Assembly: GCF_003289965.1 (NCBI RefSeq)
Contig: NZ_QMBQ01000010.1
Location: 1 to 64,000 of the forward strand
Length of the DNA stretch: 64,000 nucleotides
Source: Mesorhizobium atlanticum
Lineage (GTDB): Bacteria > Pseudomonadota > Alphaproteobacteria > Rhizobiales > Rhizobiaceae
Reading direction: 5' to 3'
Positions 54,754 through 62,041 of this stretch are shown one piece after another. The translations under genes were made by a program, and so were the position numbers. Position 1 is the stretch's first letter. Every line of letters begins with the position of its first letter. The notes below the pieces were generated by a model. The model searched no databases, was not told the origin of the DNA, and was given only the letters and a program-made list of their open reading frames with translations.

Positions 54754-55269
54754 CTACGAAACCACCCTGTTGAGCTTCACGAAGGTCTTGGGGCTGCGCT
54801 GGATGGTCTGGAAAATCACGCAGTAGCGATCGGTGAGCTCCATGAGCTGGGTCAGCCGGCTCTGCTCGACATCCGACTCGATGTCGAAGCGCAGGCGGAT
54901 TTCCTTGAAGCCGACCGGCACGCCTTCGGTGACGCCGAGTGTACCGCGCAGGTCGACATCGCCCTCGGCGGAGATTTCCGCCGACTTGATCGGAATCTCG
55001 AGCACGGCCGCGGCCGCCCGCATCGAGACGCCGGCGCAGGCGATCAGCGCCTCCAGCAACATGTCGCCGGAGCAGAGTTCCTGCCCGCTGCCGCCGGCCT
55101 TCGGATGGATGCCGGCCAGCGCAAGTCCGCGTCCGGTCTCGACCTTGCAGGTCACCCTGGAGTCATCCGCGCTTCCCTTGGCCTTCAGAGTGAGAAGCGC
55201 GGCCCGCGCGTCCTTGCGATAAAGATCCTTGATCGGCTCCTGCGTGGCGCGAAACGTCGCGATATCCAT
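54754..55269 (-). CDS. OsmC-family peroxiredoxin-like protein
   Basis: 171 residues from ATG 55269 (MDIATFRATQEPIKDLYRKD), with AGGAG upstream. The two active-site cysteines of the OsmC/Ohr family are at about residues 66 (SGQELCSGDMLLEAL) and 78 (IACAGVSMR). The frame continues upstream only as a shadow. Relatives reduce organic peroxides via a dithiol in the cytoplasm. It lies 56 bp after the GFA gene on the same strand, so both are probably co-transcribed. Confidence 0.9.
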   Translation of the reverse strand: MDIATFRATQEPIKDLYRKDARAALLTLKAKGSADDSRVTCKVETGRGLALAGIHPKAGGSGQELCSGDMLLEALIACAGVSMRAAAAVLEIPIKSAEISAEGDVDLRGTLGVTEGVPVGFKEIRLRFDIESDVEQSRLTQLMELTDRYCVIFQTIQRSPKTFVKLNRVVS

Positions 55270-55325
55270 TGCTGTTCTCCTGTCGTGAATTGCGGTTGCT
55301 TGAAATCGTCGGTCATCGTCCGGAC

Positions 55326-55751
55326 CTATTCCGGGACCGCGATGCCGGAGCCGCCGAGCTCGGCGGGAAAGTCCTTCAGCTTCGGCAGTCCGTCCTTCAT
55401 CGGCAGGACCGTCTCGGCGTAGTTGACATGGACCCCCGGCGCGAATTCCACCGTCGGTATGGTGGCCGCGTAGATGTCGACCAGTCCGAGCGGCGCATGG
55501 TCCGTCATCAGATGCCCGCCGCATTTCGTGCAGAACTGGCGGTCGCTCATCTCGGACTTCTTGAAGCCTGAGAGGAACTCCGCGCCCTTGGTAACCTTGA
55601 CGTTCTGAGGCTTCCACAGCGTGAAGGCGTTCACGGGAGACGCCGACCACGAACGGCAGGAACTGCAATGGCAATAGCCCATTGCCTCCGCGTTTCCGTG
55701 GACTTCGATTTCCACGGCGCCGCAAAAACACCCGCCCTTATGTACCGTCAT
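55326..55751 (-). CDS. GFA-family (CENP-V/glutathione-dependent formaldehyde-activating type) zinc protein
   Basis: 141 residues from ATG 55751 (MTVHKGGCFCGAVEIEVHGN, AAAGGACGAAAGTC upstream). The zinc ligands follow the GFA pattern: GGCFCGAVE, CHCSSCRSW and FCTKCGGHL. The family includes Gfa, once thought to speed formaldehyde-glutathione adduct formation, but most members are of unknown role. Divergent from the AraC-type gene, which may control it together with OsmC. Confidence 0.92.
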   Translation of the reverse strand: MTVHKGGCFCGAVEIEVHGNAEAMGYCHCSSCRSWSASPVNAFTLWKPQNVKVTKGAEFLSGFKKSEMSDRQFCTKCGGHLMTDHAPLGLVDIYAATIPTVEFAPGVHVNYAETVLPMKDGLPKLKDFPAELGGSGIAVPE

Positions 55752-55940
55752 GACTTTCGTCCTTTTCTTTCGTTGCGTTCGATTGCGCAGAGCGCCCAAC
55801 TGAAGACAGCTCTTGGCGCCGATTGGGGTTTAAAGCTTCCGGCCGGGGACGGAATGACGGGGCGTCCGCGTTACTTGACAGCGCGTCCGGAAGTCGAATG
55901 GGATGTCGCGCCGGATTGCCGCGCAACTTGCGAGAGTGGA

Positions 55941-56927
55941 ATGGCCGGGGACGCTCTGTCTGACCTTTTGAAAACGGTGCGCCTCACCGGCGCGACGTTT
56001 TTCGACATCGAGGCCCAGGATCCATGGGCGGTCTGCTCGCCGGCGCCCGCCTCGATCTTGCCGAGGATACTGCCGGGCGCGGATCACCTGATTTCCTATC
56101 ACGTGCTCACGGAGGGCCGCTGCTTTGCCCGCATCATCGGCAAGGAAGCGATCCCGGTAGAGGCAGGCGAGGTCGTGGTCTTCACCCACAGCGACCCGCA
56201 TATCATGTCGAGCACGCCCGACCTCAGGGCAGACCCGCCCACCGCGGATGTCCTGCAGATTGCTGCCGCAAGCCAGACGCCGTTCCCGATCAACTACGTC
56301 AAGGACGGTTCGCTGTCGGCCCGGCTGGTCTGCGGCTATCTCGCCTGCCATGCCCTGCCCTTCAATCCATTGCTCGAGGCGCTGCCGCCCGTCATCAAGG
56401 CCGGCGACGTCAAAGGCGATGGCGGCTGGCTCGGCCAGTTCATCAGATTGGCGGTCTCGGAAGTGGCCGAGAAGCGGGCCGGCAGCGAGACGGTACTTAC
56501 CAAGCTCAGCGAACTGATGTTCGTCGACGTGCTGCGCCGCTATGTGGAATCGCTGCCGCCGCAGCAGACCGGCTGGCTGGCGGGCCTGCGCGATCCGCAT
56601 CTGAGCAAGGCGCTGGCGCTGATCCACGACCGGCCGGCCCACAATTGGACGGTGGAGGCGCTGGCCAAGGAGTCCGCTTTGTCGCGCACGGTGCTTGCGG
56701 AGCGCTTCACCAAAGTCGTCGGCATGCCGCCGATGCACTATCTCGCCAAATGGCGCATGCAGATCGCCTCGGAATTGCTCAGCGCCGGCAACAGCAATGT
56801 CGCCAGCATCGCGGCGGAAATAGGCTACGAATCCGAAGCGGCGTTCAGCCGTGCTTTCAAGAAGATGATCGGCGTTCCGCCCTCGGCCTGGCGCCTCGGC
56901 GTTAGAGCAATTCCAGGAAAAGCGTGA
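55941..56927 (+). CDS. AraC-family regulator with N-terminal cupin
   Basis: 328 residues from ATG 55941 (MAGDALSDLLKTVRLTGATF), with GAGAGTGGA upstream. The N-terminal cupin-like sensor (about 15-200) contains HVLTEGRCFARIIGKEAIPV. The C-terminal AraC helix-turn-helix pair is NWTVEALAKESALSRTVLAE and NVASIAAEIGYESEAAFSRA, ending KKMIGVPPSAWR. The last residues (VRAIPGKA) and the stop are encoded by the start of the family A repeat at 56904. By position it probably regulates the divergent GFA-OsmC genes. Confidence 0.92.
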   Translation: MAGDALSDLLKTVRLTGATFFDIEAQDPWAVCSPAPASILPRILPGADHLISYHVLTEGRCFARIIGKEAIPVEAGEVVVFTHSDPHIMSSTPDLRADPPTADVLQIAAASQTPFPINYVKDGSLSARLVCGYLACHALPFNPLLEALPPVIKAGDVKGDGGWLGQFIRLAVSEVAEKRAGSETVLTKLSELMFVDVLRRYVESLPPQQTGWLAGLRDPHLSKALALIHDRPAHNWTVEALAKESALSRTVLAERFTKVVGMPPMHYLAKWRMQIASELLSAGNSNVASIAAEIGYESEAAFSRAFKKMIGVPPSAWRLGVRAIPGKA

Positions 56928-57005
56928 GCGGTTTTTCGTCCGGAATTGCGTAAAAACAAAGAGATAGAGCGGTTCGTCGTTTCCGTGAAACGGTGAAACG
57001 CTCTA
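56904..57005. repeat. RIME-like dispersed repeat, family A copy 2
   Basis: It begins AGAGCAATTCCAGGAAAAGC and ends CGGTGAAACGCTCTA, inverted relative to 23122-23246. It supplies the stop codon of the AraC-type gene. Inside, TTTCCGTGAAACGGTGAAA is partly palindromic. Confidence 0.8.
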
Positions 57006-57062
57006 GGGCCGCGGCCGGGTCCGGATGCGACGAGCTTCCGAAACCGCGAATGGATCAGAGGG

Positions 57063-57674
57063 CTAGCGATCGGCGAGCGCCAACTTGGCGCCAAGCATGA
57101 CGAAGGCGGCGGCGAAGCTGCGGCGCATCCAGGTCAGCACCTTCGGCCGCGTCACGATATGGCTGCGCACCGAAGCCGCGAACACGCCATAGACGGCGAA
57201 GACGACGAAGGTCATCAGCATGAAGACGCCGGAGAGCTCCAGCATCCTGGCAAAAGCGTGCGGCTCGGTGGTGCTGACGAATTGCGGCAGGAAGGCGAAG
57301 AAGAAGATCGACAGTTTCGGGTTCAGCACGTTGACCAGGATGCCGGTCGTGATGGTCCTGGCGGTCGAGCGCGGCGCTGCATTCTCGTCGATGCTCAACC
57401 CGCCCTTCTCCTTCAGCGTGTTCCAGGCCATGTAGAGCAGGTAGGCGACGCCGAGATATTTCAGCGTCTCGAAGGCGACGGCACTGGTGTGCAGCACCGC
57501 AGCAAGGCCGGTGATGGCGGCGGCCATATGCGGGATGATGCCCAGCGTGCAGGCGAAGGCGGCGACGACCGAGGCACGCGCGCCGCGCGAGAGGCCGGCG
57601 CTCAGCGTGTAGAGGACACCGGTGCCGGGCGACGCCACGATGATCAGCGAGGTCAACAAGAATTCGATGCTCAT
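57063..57674 (-). CDS. LysE-family amino acid exporter (second copy)
   Basis: 203 residues from ATG 57674 (MSIEFLLTSLIIVASPGTGVL, GGAG upstream). The family motif SPGTGVLYTLSAGLSRGARA (variant of TPGPN) and ILVNVLNPKLSIFFFAFLPQ are present, with about six helices. Closer to the RhtB/YfiK group than to the copy at 30906, from which it differs substantially. Substrate unknown. It stands alone. Confidence 0.92.
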   Translation of the reverse strand: MSIEFLLTSLIIVASPGTGVLYTLSAGLSRGARASVVAAFACTLGIIPHMAAAITGLAAVLHTSAVAFETLKYLGVAYLLYMAWNTLKEKGGLSIDENAAPRSTARTITTGILVNVLNPKLSIFFFAFLPQFVSTTEPHAFARMLELSGVFMLMTFVVFAVYGVFAASVRSHIVTRPKVLTWMRRSFAAAFVMLGAKLALADR

Positions 57675-57714
57675 GAATCTCCTCCGCGGCCCTGCCCGGC
57701 TGGAAGGTACCGGG

Positions 57715-57876
57715 AGGTGTGGGGCGAGGCAAGCGGGGCGCTCTTCCTCGCCCGGCGAAGCCGAGACGGAGAGGGGATGGCGCTACCCTTGAAGGCAACC
57801 AGAGGGAGCCCGCCAGCGTCGCAGCCCCCTCTCCGCTGCGCGGCCACCTCTCCCCCGCTTTGCGGGGGCGAGGAAA
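57715..57876. repeat. GC-rich palindromic intergenic repeat
   Basis: CCCCCGC (57852-57858) and GCGGGGG (57862-57868) form a tight hairpin eight bases before the end of the YkgJ-type gene. Around 57744-57777, CTTCCTCGCCCGGCGAAGCC and GACGGAGAGGGGATG, and near 57826 CCCCTCTCCGCTGCGCGG, are further pieces of the same CCTCTCC-type repeat family. No gene here. Confidence 0.6.
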
Positions 57877-58251
57877 TTAGCTCACCGCCAGCCCATGGGC
57901 GGCCCTCGCCATCAGGCAGTCCTCGCCGCCGGGCATGCAGGCGCGGCAGACATCGGGGCGGAGGTCATGGATGCCGCACGACGTGTGCTTGCCAACCTCG
58001 CCAGTAAGCGCCGAGCAGCGCGCGCCCTCGCAGCGCATGCCGGAGAGGTCGGCCGACACAAATTTCTCCGGAATGCGTTCGAGTTGCGCGTCCTCCTCGG
58101 TCGAGAAGCGCGGCCAATCCGCCGAATAGGCGCAGCAGGCGCCGCAGCTCTGGCAGTCGAACACGGCCGCGGCATCGCCCGCCGGCAAGCCGGGATCGGC
58201 CGCCGTGAAGGACGGCCAAGGCAAACGGCTGGGATTGGCCTCGTGCGGCAA
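57877..58251 (-). CDS. YkgJ-family cysteine cluster protein
   Basis: 124 residues from a TTG at 58251 (LPHEANPSRLPWPSFTAADP). The cysteines follow the metal-binding YkgJ pattern: FDCQSCGACC, then MRCEGARC, and CGIHDLRPDVCRACMPGGEDC. Such proteins are predicted zinc- or iron-chelating and of unknown role. It starts four bases after the stop of the small gene at 58256, so the pair is translationally coupled. Confidence 0.85.
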   Translation of the reverse strand: MPHEANPSRLPWPSFTAADPGLPAGDAAAVFDCQSCGACCAYSADWPRFSTEEDAQLERIPEKFVSADLSGMRCEGARCSALTGEVGKHTSCGIHDLRPDVCRACMPGGEDCLMARAAHGLAVS

Positions 58252-58255
58252 TCTT

Positions 58256-58414
58256 CTACTTCTTCCTGGTCTTGCGCGGCGGCTTCTGGGGCGGCTGCCC
58301 GAGGAGATCGACGTCCAGCGGTTTGTCGGCTTTCGGCCCGGCGGCCGGCTTGGCCGGCTTCATGGCAGCGGCCGGAGTCGGCGGCTGCTCCTTGGCGGAA
58401 AATTTGATGGCCAT
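58256..58414 (-). CDS. Small basic proline-rich protein, unknown function
   Basis: 52 residues from ATG 58414 (MAIKFSAKEQPPTPAAAMKP), preceded by CAGGAATTGAC. It is Lys/Pro/Ala-rich throughout with a short hydrophobic patch (PLDVDLLGQPPQ) and ends PPRKTRKK. No known domain. Its close coupling to the YkgJ-type gene supports it as real. Confidence 0.7.
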   Translation of the reverse strand: MAIKFSAKEQPPTPAAAMKPAKPAAGPKADKPLDVDLLGQPPQKPPRKTRKK

Positions 58415-58539
58415 GTCAATTCCTGAAATGCGTCGGTGACTCACGTCGCGGTCGACCGGTTCCTAGCACACAATCAGGCAAGCGGAACGGAAAAGACCTT
58501 CGGTTGCCGACCATACCGCTCCGGTCGTGACGTCCGCGA

Positions 58540-58676
58540 ACCGACGACAATTATTTTGCCGACTTAGGGAACCGCCGCCGGTGTCGGGCGTTGTTGCAAT
58601 GCCGTCAGCAGTCGAAAGAAGGCTAACGGCACAAGGACGCCTCCCGCGTCATAAAACGCGCGAGAGGCGTTCTTTT
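58540..58676 (+). ncRNA. Candidate small RNA ending in a strong terminator
   Basis: There is no gene on the plus strand in 58445-58686, yet a classical terminator lies here. ACGCCTC (58637-58643) pairs with GAGGCGT (58664-58670), extended inside by CGCGT (58645-58649)/ACGCG (58656-58660), then TTCTTTT. The upstream stretch shows no coding frame. The 5' end is a guess. Alternatively the hairpin is a repeat, or a leader feature of the minus-strand genes. Confidence 0.35.
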
Positions 58677-58686
58677 CGTGTGCCGC

Positions 58687-59016
58687 CTACATGATCACGC
58701 TCAACATCGGCAGGATTTCATAGCGGAAGCCGCGGCCCGAACGCGCCACGGGGTCGCCATCGGTCACCGCCCTCGCCTCGGCTTCGCTGCCGGCACGCAA
58801 GATCAGCAGGCCCCACGGGCCGGCCGGATCGGCGACCGGACCGGCCATGATCATGATGCCTTCGCGCAGCTTCTCGCGCAGATAGTCGGCATGCTGGCCC
58901 ATCAGCGCCCTTTCGTCCTCAGTCATGGTAAAGGCGAAATCCGGCCGCGGCGGGATCAACCGGCAATGGAAGATTTTGGGCGCCGTGCTTTCATGCGGTG
59001 CTTCGCTGCTGGCCAT
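58687..59016 (-). CDS. YCII-domain (YciI-like) protein
   Basis: 109 residues from ATG 59016 (MASSEAPHESTAPKIFHCRL), with AGGAGGAAGACCG upstream. The YCII core is visible: FHCRLIPPRPDFAFTMTEDE, ERALMGQHADYLREKLREGI with a conserved histidine, AGPVADPAGPWGLLIL and EARAVTDGDPVA. These small dimeric proteins resemble muconolactone isomerase-type folds. Function here unknown. Confidence 0.9.
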   Translation of the reverse strand: MASSEAPHESTAPKIFHCRLIPPRPDFAFTMTEDERALMGQHADYLREKLREGIMIMAGPVADPAGPWGLLILRAGSEAEARAVTDGDPVARSGRGFRYEILPMLSVIM

Positions 59017-59068
59017 CGGTCTTCCTCCTGGATCAATATTGCGCCCGGCAGTTCCGCAGGCGCAAGCT

Positions 59069-59560
59069 TCAATCCATGCCGAAACCGCCTTGCCGGTCAA
59101 AGCGGTCGAGGATCGTCTTGAGATGGCGTTTGAGCTCGTCGAGCCCGGACTGACCGACCACCCCCGCATATTCGGCTTCGATCTCCGCCATCACCTCGAC
59201 CGCCGTGGCGAGCCCCTGTCGCCCCTGCGGCGTGAAGGCGACGATAACGCCGCGGCCGTCCTCGGGGTCGGCACGCCGCTCCACGAAACCCGCGGCCTCG
59301 ATCTCCTTCACCAGTTGGGCGACCGCCTGCCGGGTGATGCCCATGCGCCTGGCCAGGCCGGAAATGCGCGTGCCTTCGGTGTCCAGATTGCCGAGCAGTC
59401 GCGGATAGGAGGGCTGCAAGCCGCCGAAACCCCGAGCCTGCATGCGCGCCACGGTCTCATCGTTCATCAGGCGAAACAGCCGCACCAGCTGCCGCAGCAG
59501 GATCTTTTCGCGGCGGGCGCGAAACTCGGCTTCAGTGGCCTTCGATTCCGGACCGTCCAA
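59069..59560 (-). CDS. MarR-family transcriptional regulator
   Basis: 163 residues if it starts at the TTG at 59560 (LDGPESKATEAEFRARREKI); a TTG at 59584 inside the tandem repeat is the other option, and no ATG is in frame near. The winged helix is clear: TRISGLARRMGITRQAVAQL, VKEIEAAGFVERRADPEDGR and GVIVAFTPQGRQGL. No good Shine-Dalgarno site is seen for either start. It is divergent from the hydrolase gene and probably controls it through the 21 bp repeats. Confidence 0.88.
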   Translation of the reverse strand: MDGPESKATEAEFRARREKILLRQLVRLFRLMNDETVARMQARGFGGLQPSYPRLLGNLDTEGTRISGLARRMGITRQAVAQLVKEIEAAGFVERRADPEDGRGVIVAFTPQGRQGLATAVEVMAEIEAEYAGVVGQSGLDELKRHLKTILDRFDRQGGFGMD

Positions 59561-59578
59561 TTGCGCACCATGGAATTT

Positions 59579-59641
59579 AGGCAAGGCGGTTGACAAACTA
59601 GGCAAGCAGGTTGACAATTTAGGCAAGCTTGTTGACGAGCA
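59579..59641. repeat. Three tandem 21 bp repeats between the MarR gene and the hydrolase gene
   Basis: Units at 59579-59599, 59600-59620 and 59621-59641 share AGGCAAG(n)4TTGAC. Each contains a -35-like TTGACA/G on the plus strand (59590, 59611, 59632). Two turns per unit place them on one face of DNA. Candidate cooperative operator for the MarR protein. On the minus strand the units also read as in-frame heptads (LPKLSTC, LPSLSTA). Confidence 0.85.
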
Positions 59642-59686
59642 CAAGCTGAGCCTTTGCCAATCCGATCCGCGCCGAGGGAGGTAGCC

Positions 59687-60514
59687 ATGGATTCGCAGCG
59701 CGTCTCGCCGACCATCATCGCCGGATTTCCGGCAATCGAGGCGAAAGGAGCTACCGAGCGCCCGCCCCTGCTGTTCGTCCACGGCGCCTTCGTCGACCAC
59801 ACCAGCTTCCGGCCATGGCTTGAATTCTTCGCCGCGCAAGGCTGGCGTGGTTTCGCCGCCGCGCGGCGTGGCCGTGCGGGCATCGGCCCCGCCCAGGCCA
59901 AGGGTCTCGCCATTTCCGACTATGTCGATGACACGCTGAAGGTGATCGCGGCGCTCGGCGAAAGGCCGGTCGTGGTCGGCCACAGCCTTGGCGGCCTGAT
60001 CGCCCAACAGATCGCGGCACTCGGCCAGGCCGAGGCGATCGTCCTGCTCTGCCCGGCGCCGGCGGCGAAATTGCCGGCGCAAAAGGTGGCGCTGTCCACC
60101 TATCTGCCGATGATGCCGAAAATCCTGACCGGCCAACCGATCCTGCCCTCGGCCAAAGGCTGCGCCACCATCGCGCTCAACCGTATGCCGAAGGAGGCCT
60201 GCCCGATCCTGCATGCGCAACTGGTGCCCGAATCCGGCAAGGTCTATCGCGAGCTGATCTTCGGCACCTACAAGGTCGATTTCGCGAAAATCTCCTGCCC
60301 GGCCATGGTCGTCGGCGCCGCCGAGGATCGCATCGTCGCTCCGGCGCTGGTCGAATGGACGGCGCAAAAGCTCGGCGTCATCGCCGATATCCGCGAGCAA
60401 CATGCCCATTGGCTGCTGGAAGAGCCGGGCTGGGAGGAGATCGCTACCGGTGTGGCCGATTTCCTCGCCACACGCTGGCCAGCCAGGCAGGCGGCGCTCA
60501 GCCGCACGGGCTGA
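59687..60514 (+). CDS. Alpha/beta hydrolase
   Basis: 275 residues from ATG 59687 (MDSQRVSPTIIAGFPAIEAK, GAGGGAGGTAGCC upstream). Oxyanion region LLFVHGAFVDHTSF, nucleophile elbow VVGHSLGGLIAQQ (Ser about 114), acid VVGAAEDRIVAP and histidine EQHAHWLLEEPGW complete the catalytic triad. Substrate unknown; relatives act on esters, peroxides or halides. It is divergent from the MarR gene and separated from it by the tandem repeats. Confidence 0.92.
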   Translation: MDSQRVSPTIIAGFPAIEAKGATERPPLLFVHGAFVDHTSFRPWLEFFAAQGWRGFAAARRGRAGIGPAQAKGLAISDYVDDTLKVIAALGERPVVVGHSLGGLIAQQIAALGQAEAIVLLCPAPAAKLPAQKVALSTYLPMMPKILTGQPILPSAKGCATIALNRMPKEACPILHAQLVPESGKVYRELIFGTYKVDFAKISCPAMVVGAAEDRIVAPALVEWTAQKLGVIADIREQHAHWLLEEPGWEEIATGVADFLATRWPARQAALSRTG

Positions 60515-60564
60515 AGCGGCGCGGTCGAAGGGATAGGCATCGCGGCCTGAAAGCCGTCTGCCCG

Positions 60565-61224
60565 TTAATCCTGCTCGTGGGGCCCTGGCTCAGGCCAGGG
60601 CTCCTTGGCGGCTTCCGCATACCAGTGCCGCATCGCGGGCGTCGCCAGCACCGCGTCGACATAGGCGCGGGTGACGGGCGCCAGCTCGCCGCCATAGGTG
60701 TCGAAGCGGGTGACCACCGGCGCATACATGGCATCGGCCGCGGTGAAATGGCCGAACAGAAACGGGCCGCCCTGACCGTATTCCTCGCGGCACTGGCGCC
60801 AGATCGCCTCGATCCTCGCCCGCTGCGCCTCGCCTTCGGCATCGAGCGGCTTGTGCGATTTCGGCCGGCGCAGATTCATCGGCCAGCCGTAGCGAACCTC
60901 GCGGAAGCCGGAATGCATCTCGGTCGCCACCGAGCGGGCCAGCGCGCGGGCGCCGATATCCTCGGGCCAAAGCTTCTTCTCGGGATAGAGATCGGCCAGA
61001 TATTCAAGGATAGCAAGCGTTTCCCAGACGATCCTGCCTTTATGGTTCAACACCGGCACCAGGCCGGTCGGCGACACTTTGGCAAGGTTGGCGAAGGTCT
61101 GCGGCGTGCGCAGGCGCACGAAACCCTCCTCAAAGGGAATCTCCAGGTGCTTCATCGCCACCCAGGGCCGCAGCGACCATGAAGAAAAGCATTTGTTGCC
61201 GATATAGAGGGTGAACTCTGCCAA
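60565..61224 (-). CDS. Glutathione S-transferase
   Basis: 219 residues. The thioredoxin-like N-terminal domain starts LYIGNKCFSSWSLRPWVAMK (Cys/Ser active-site region) with the glutathione-binding VPVLNHKGRIVWETLAILEY (Pro-cis and ETxAI). The C-terminal all-helical domain has GPFLFGHFTAADAMYAPVVT (the N-capping box with Asp). Family length and order are normal. It should conjugate or reduce electrophiles with glutathione in the cytoplasm. Confidence 0.93.
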   Translation of the reverse strand: MAEFTLYIGNKCFSSWSLRPWVAMKHLEIPFEEGFVRLRTPQTFANLAKVSPTGLVPVLNHKGRIVWETLAILEYLADLYPEKKLWPEDIGARALARSVATEMHSGFREVRYGWPMNLRRPKSHKPLDAEGEAQRARIEAIWRQCREEYGQGGPFLFGHFTAADAMYAPVVTRFDTYGGELAPVTRAYVDAVLATPAMRHWYAEAAKEPWPEPGPHEQD

Positions 61225-61266
61225 GAACCGTCTCCTGATGATGTCAATTCGCTTCGGCCGTCATGA

Positions 61267-61500
61267 TCGCCGGCCTCGCGTGTCCGCCTTGTAGTCCAGC
61301 ACCTTTCCTTCGCCGACCTCGACCCTCCAACCGAGGCGAAGCTGAACGAGATCCCCACCAGGCTCAGGCTGCCTGTCGACCAGGTCGACCTCCTGATCGA
61401 CGCCGGCCGCAAGGCGCTCGAAGTCCATCCCCACATACAGGCGGCGGTGACCGCGATCCAGGCCCGTGCCGGCCCTCACGGCAGTTCCACGCGGCCGACG
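61267..61500 (+). pseudogene. C-terminal remnant of a patatin-like phospholipase gene
   Basis: After a stop at 61264 one frame reads SRVRLVVQHLSFADLDPPTE, then NEIPTRLRLPVDQVDLLIDA, then GRKALEVHP. The pattern V-x2-LSF-x-D-L...LN-x-IPT-x-L-x-LP-x-DQVD-x-LI-x-AGR-x-L is the end of long bacterial patatin-like proteins. The catalytic domain is missing and there is no start. The frame runs on past the family end without clear homology. Confidence 0.55.
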
Positions 61501-61634
61501 AAGCGCGATAGGCCAAAACGGTCGAGGCCGGCAGCCCGCAACGTGTTGATCGGTCCGACATCGTCGGCAACGCAGCCGGCCACGGCCATGGAGACTGCGA
61601 CAAAGGCCACACGAAGACGCAAACCCAGCCCCAT
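61476..61634 (-). CDS. Possible small lipoprotein
   Basis: 52 residues starting MGLGLRLRVAFVAVSMAVAGC. That stretch is a good lipoprotein signal with lipobox AVAGC, followed by a short mature part ending GLSRFVGRVELP. It overlaps the patatin remnant on the other strand, and the ribosome site is weak, so the call rests on the signal peptide alone. Confidence 0.4.
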   Translation of the reverse strand: MGLGLRLRVAFVAVSMAVAGCVADDVGPINTLRAAGLDRFGLSRFVGRVELP

Positions 61635-61806
61635 GGGCCGCGCTCGCCCCGCGGCCGCGACGAACCCTAGCCGGATTGCGTTGTCCCATGCAACCTCGCC
61701 GCGAAAGCCATCGCGTCGGCCGGGAACCCAAGCCGGTGCCGGCACGTTATGAGACCCGGATGCGGTTCTCGCGTCCAGCTCCCCTCGAGACCCAGGAGAT
61801 GCGCGC

Positions 61807-61986
61807 ATGGTGAACAGGGATCAGGTCGCCGGTATTGCCAAGCAAATGAAAGGTTCGGTCAAGCAGGCGGCGGGCAAGGCCACCGGCAACCGGCGGACCC
61901 AGGTCGAAGGCGCCGCCGACAAGATCGCCGGCAAGGTACAGAAGGCCTATGGCGACGTGAAGGACAAGGTCAAGAAGGCGTTCTGA
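61807..61986 (+). CDS. CsbD-family general stress protein
   Basis: 59 residues: MVNRDQVAGIAKQMKGSVKQ, then AAGKATGNRRTQVEGAADKI and the tail AGKVQKAYGDVKDKVKKAF. It is highly charged, with the CsbD pattern K-Q-x-K-G-x-x-K-x-x-x-G-K. CsbD-type proteins are abundant under stress in many bacteria; their molecular role is unknown. A strong terminator follows 33 bases after the stop. Confidence 0.92.
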   Translation: MVNRDQVAGIAKQMKGSVKQAAGKATGNRRTQVEGAADKIAGKVQKAYGDVKDKVKKAF

Positions 61987-62018
61987 CCCTCTCAAGCACC
62001 TCGATGACAGGACCATGG

Positions 62019-62041
62019 AGGCCGCCGCGAGGCGGCCTTTT
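62019..62041 (+). terminator. Rho-independent terminator after the CsbD gene
   Basis: GGCCGCC (62020-62026) pairs with GGCGGCC (62031-62037) around GCGA; the A-T pair 62019/62038 extends it and TTTT follows. Convergent with the phosphoesterase gene ending at 62041. Confidence 0.88.

Noticed and set aside
55738..55926. 62-residue minus frame between the GFA and AraC genes
   Set aside because: No ribosome site, signal or homology; it covers the divergent promoter region.
59561..60409. Upstream extension of the MarR frame to 60409
   Set aside because: It runs opposite the alpha/beta hydrolase gene and lacks homology; the MarR domain begins after 59560.
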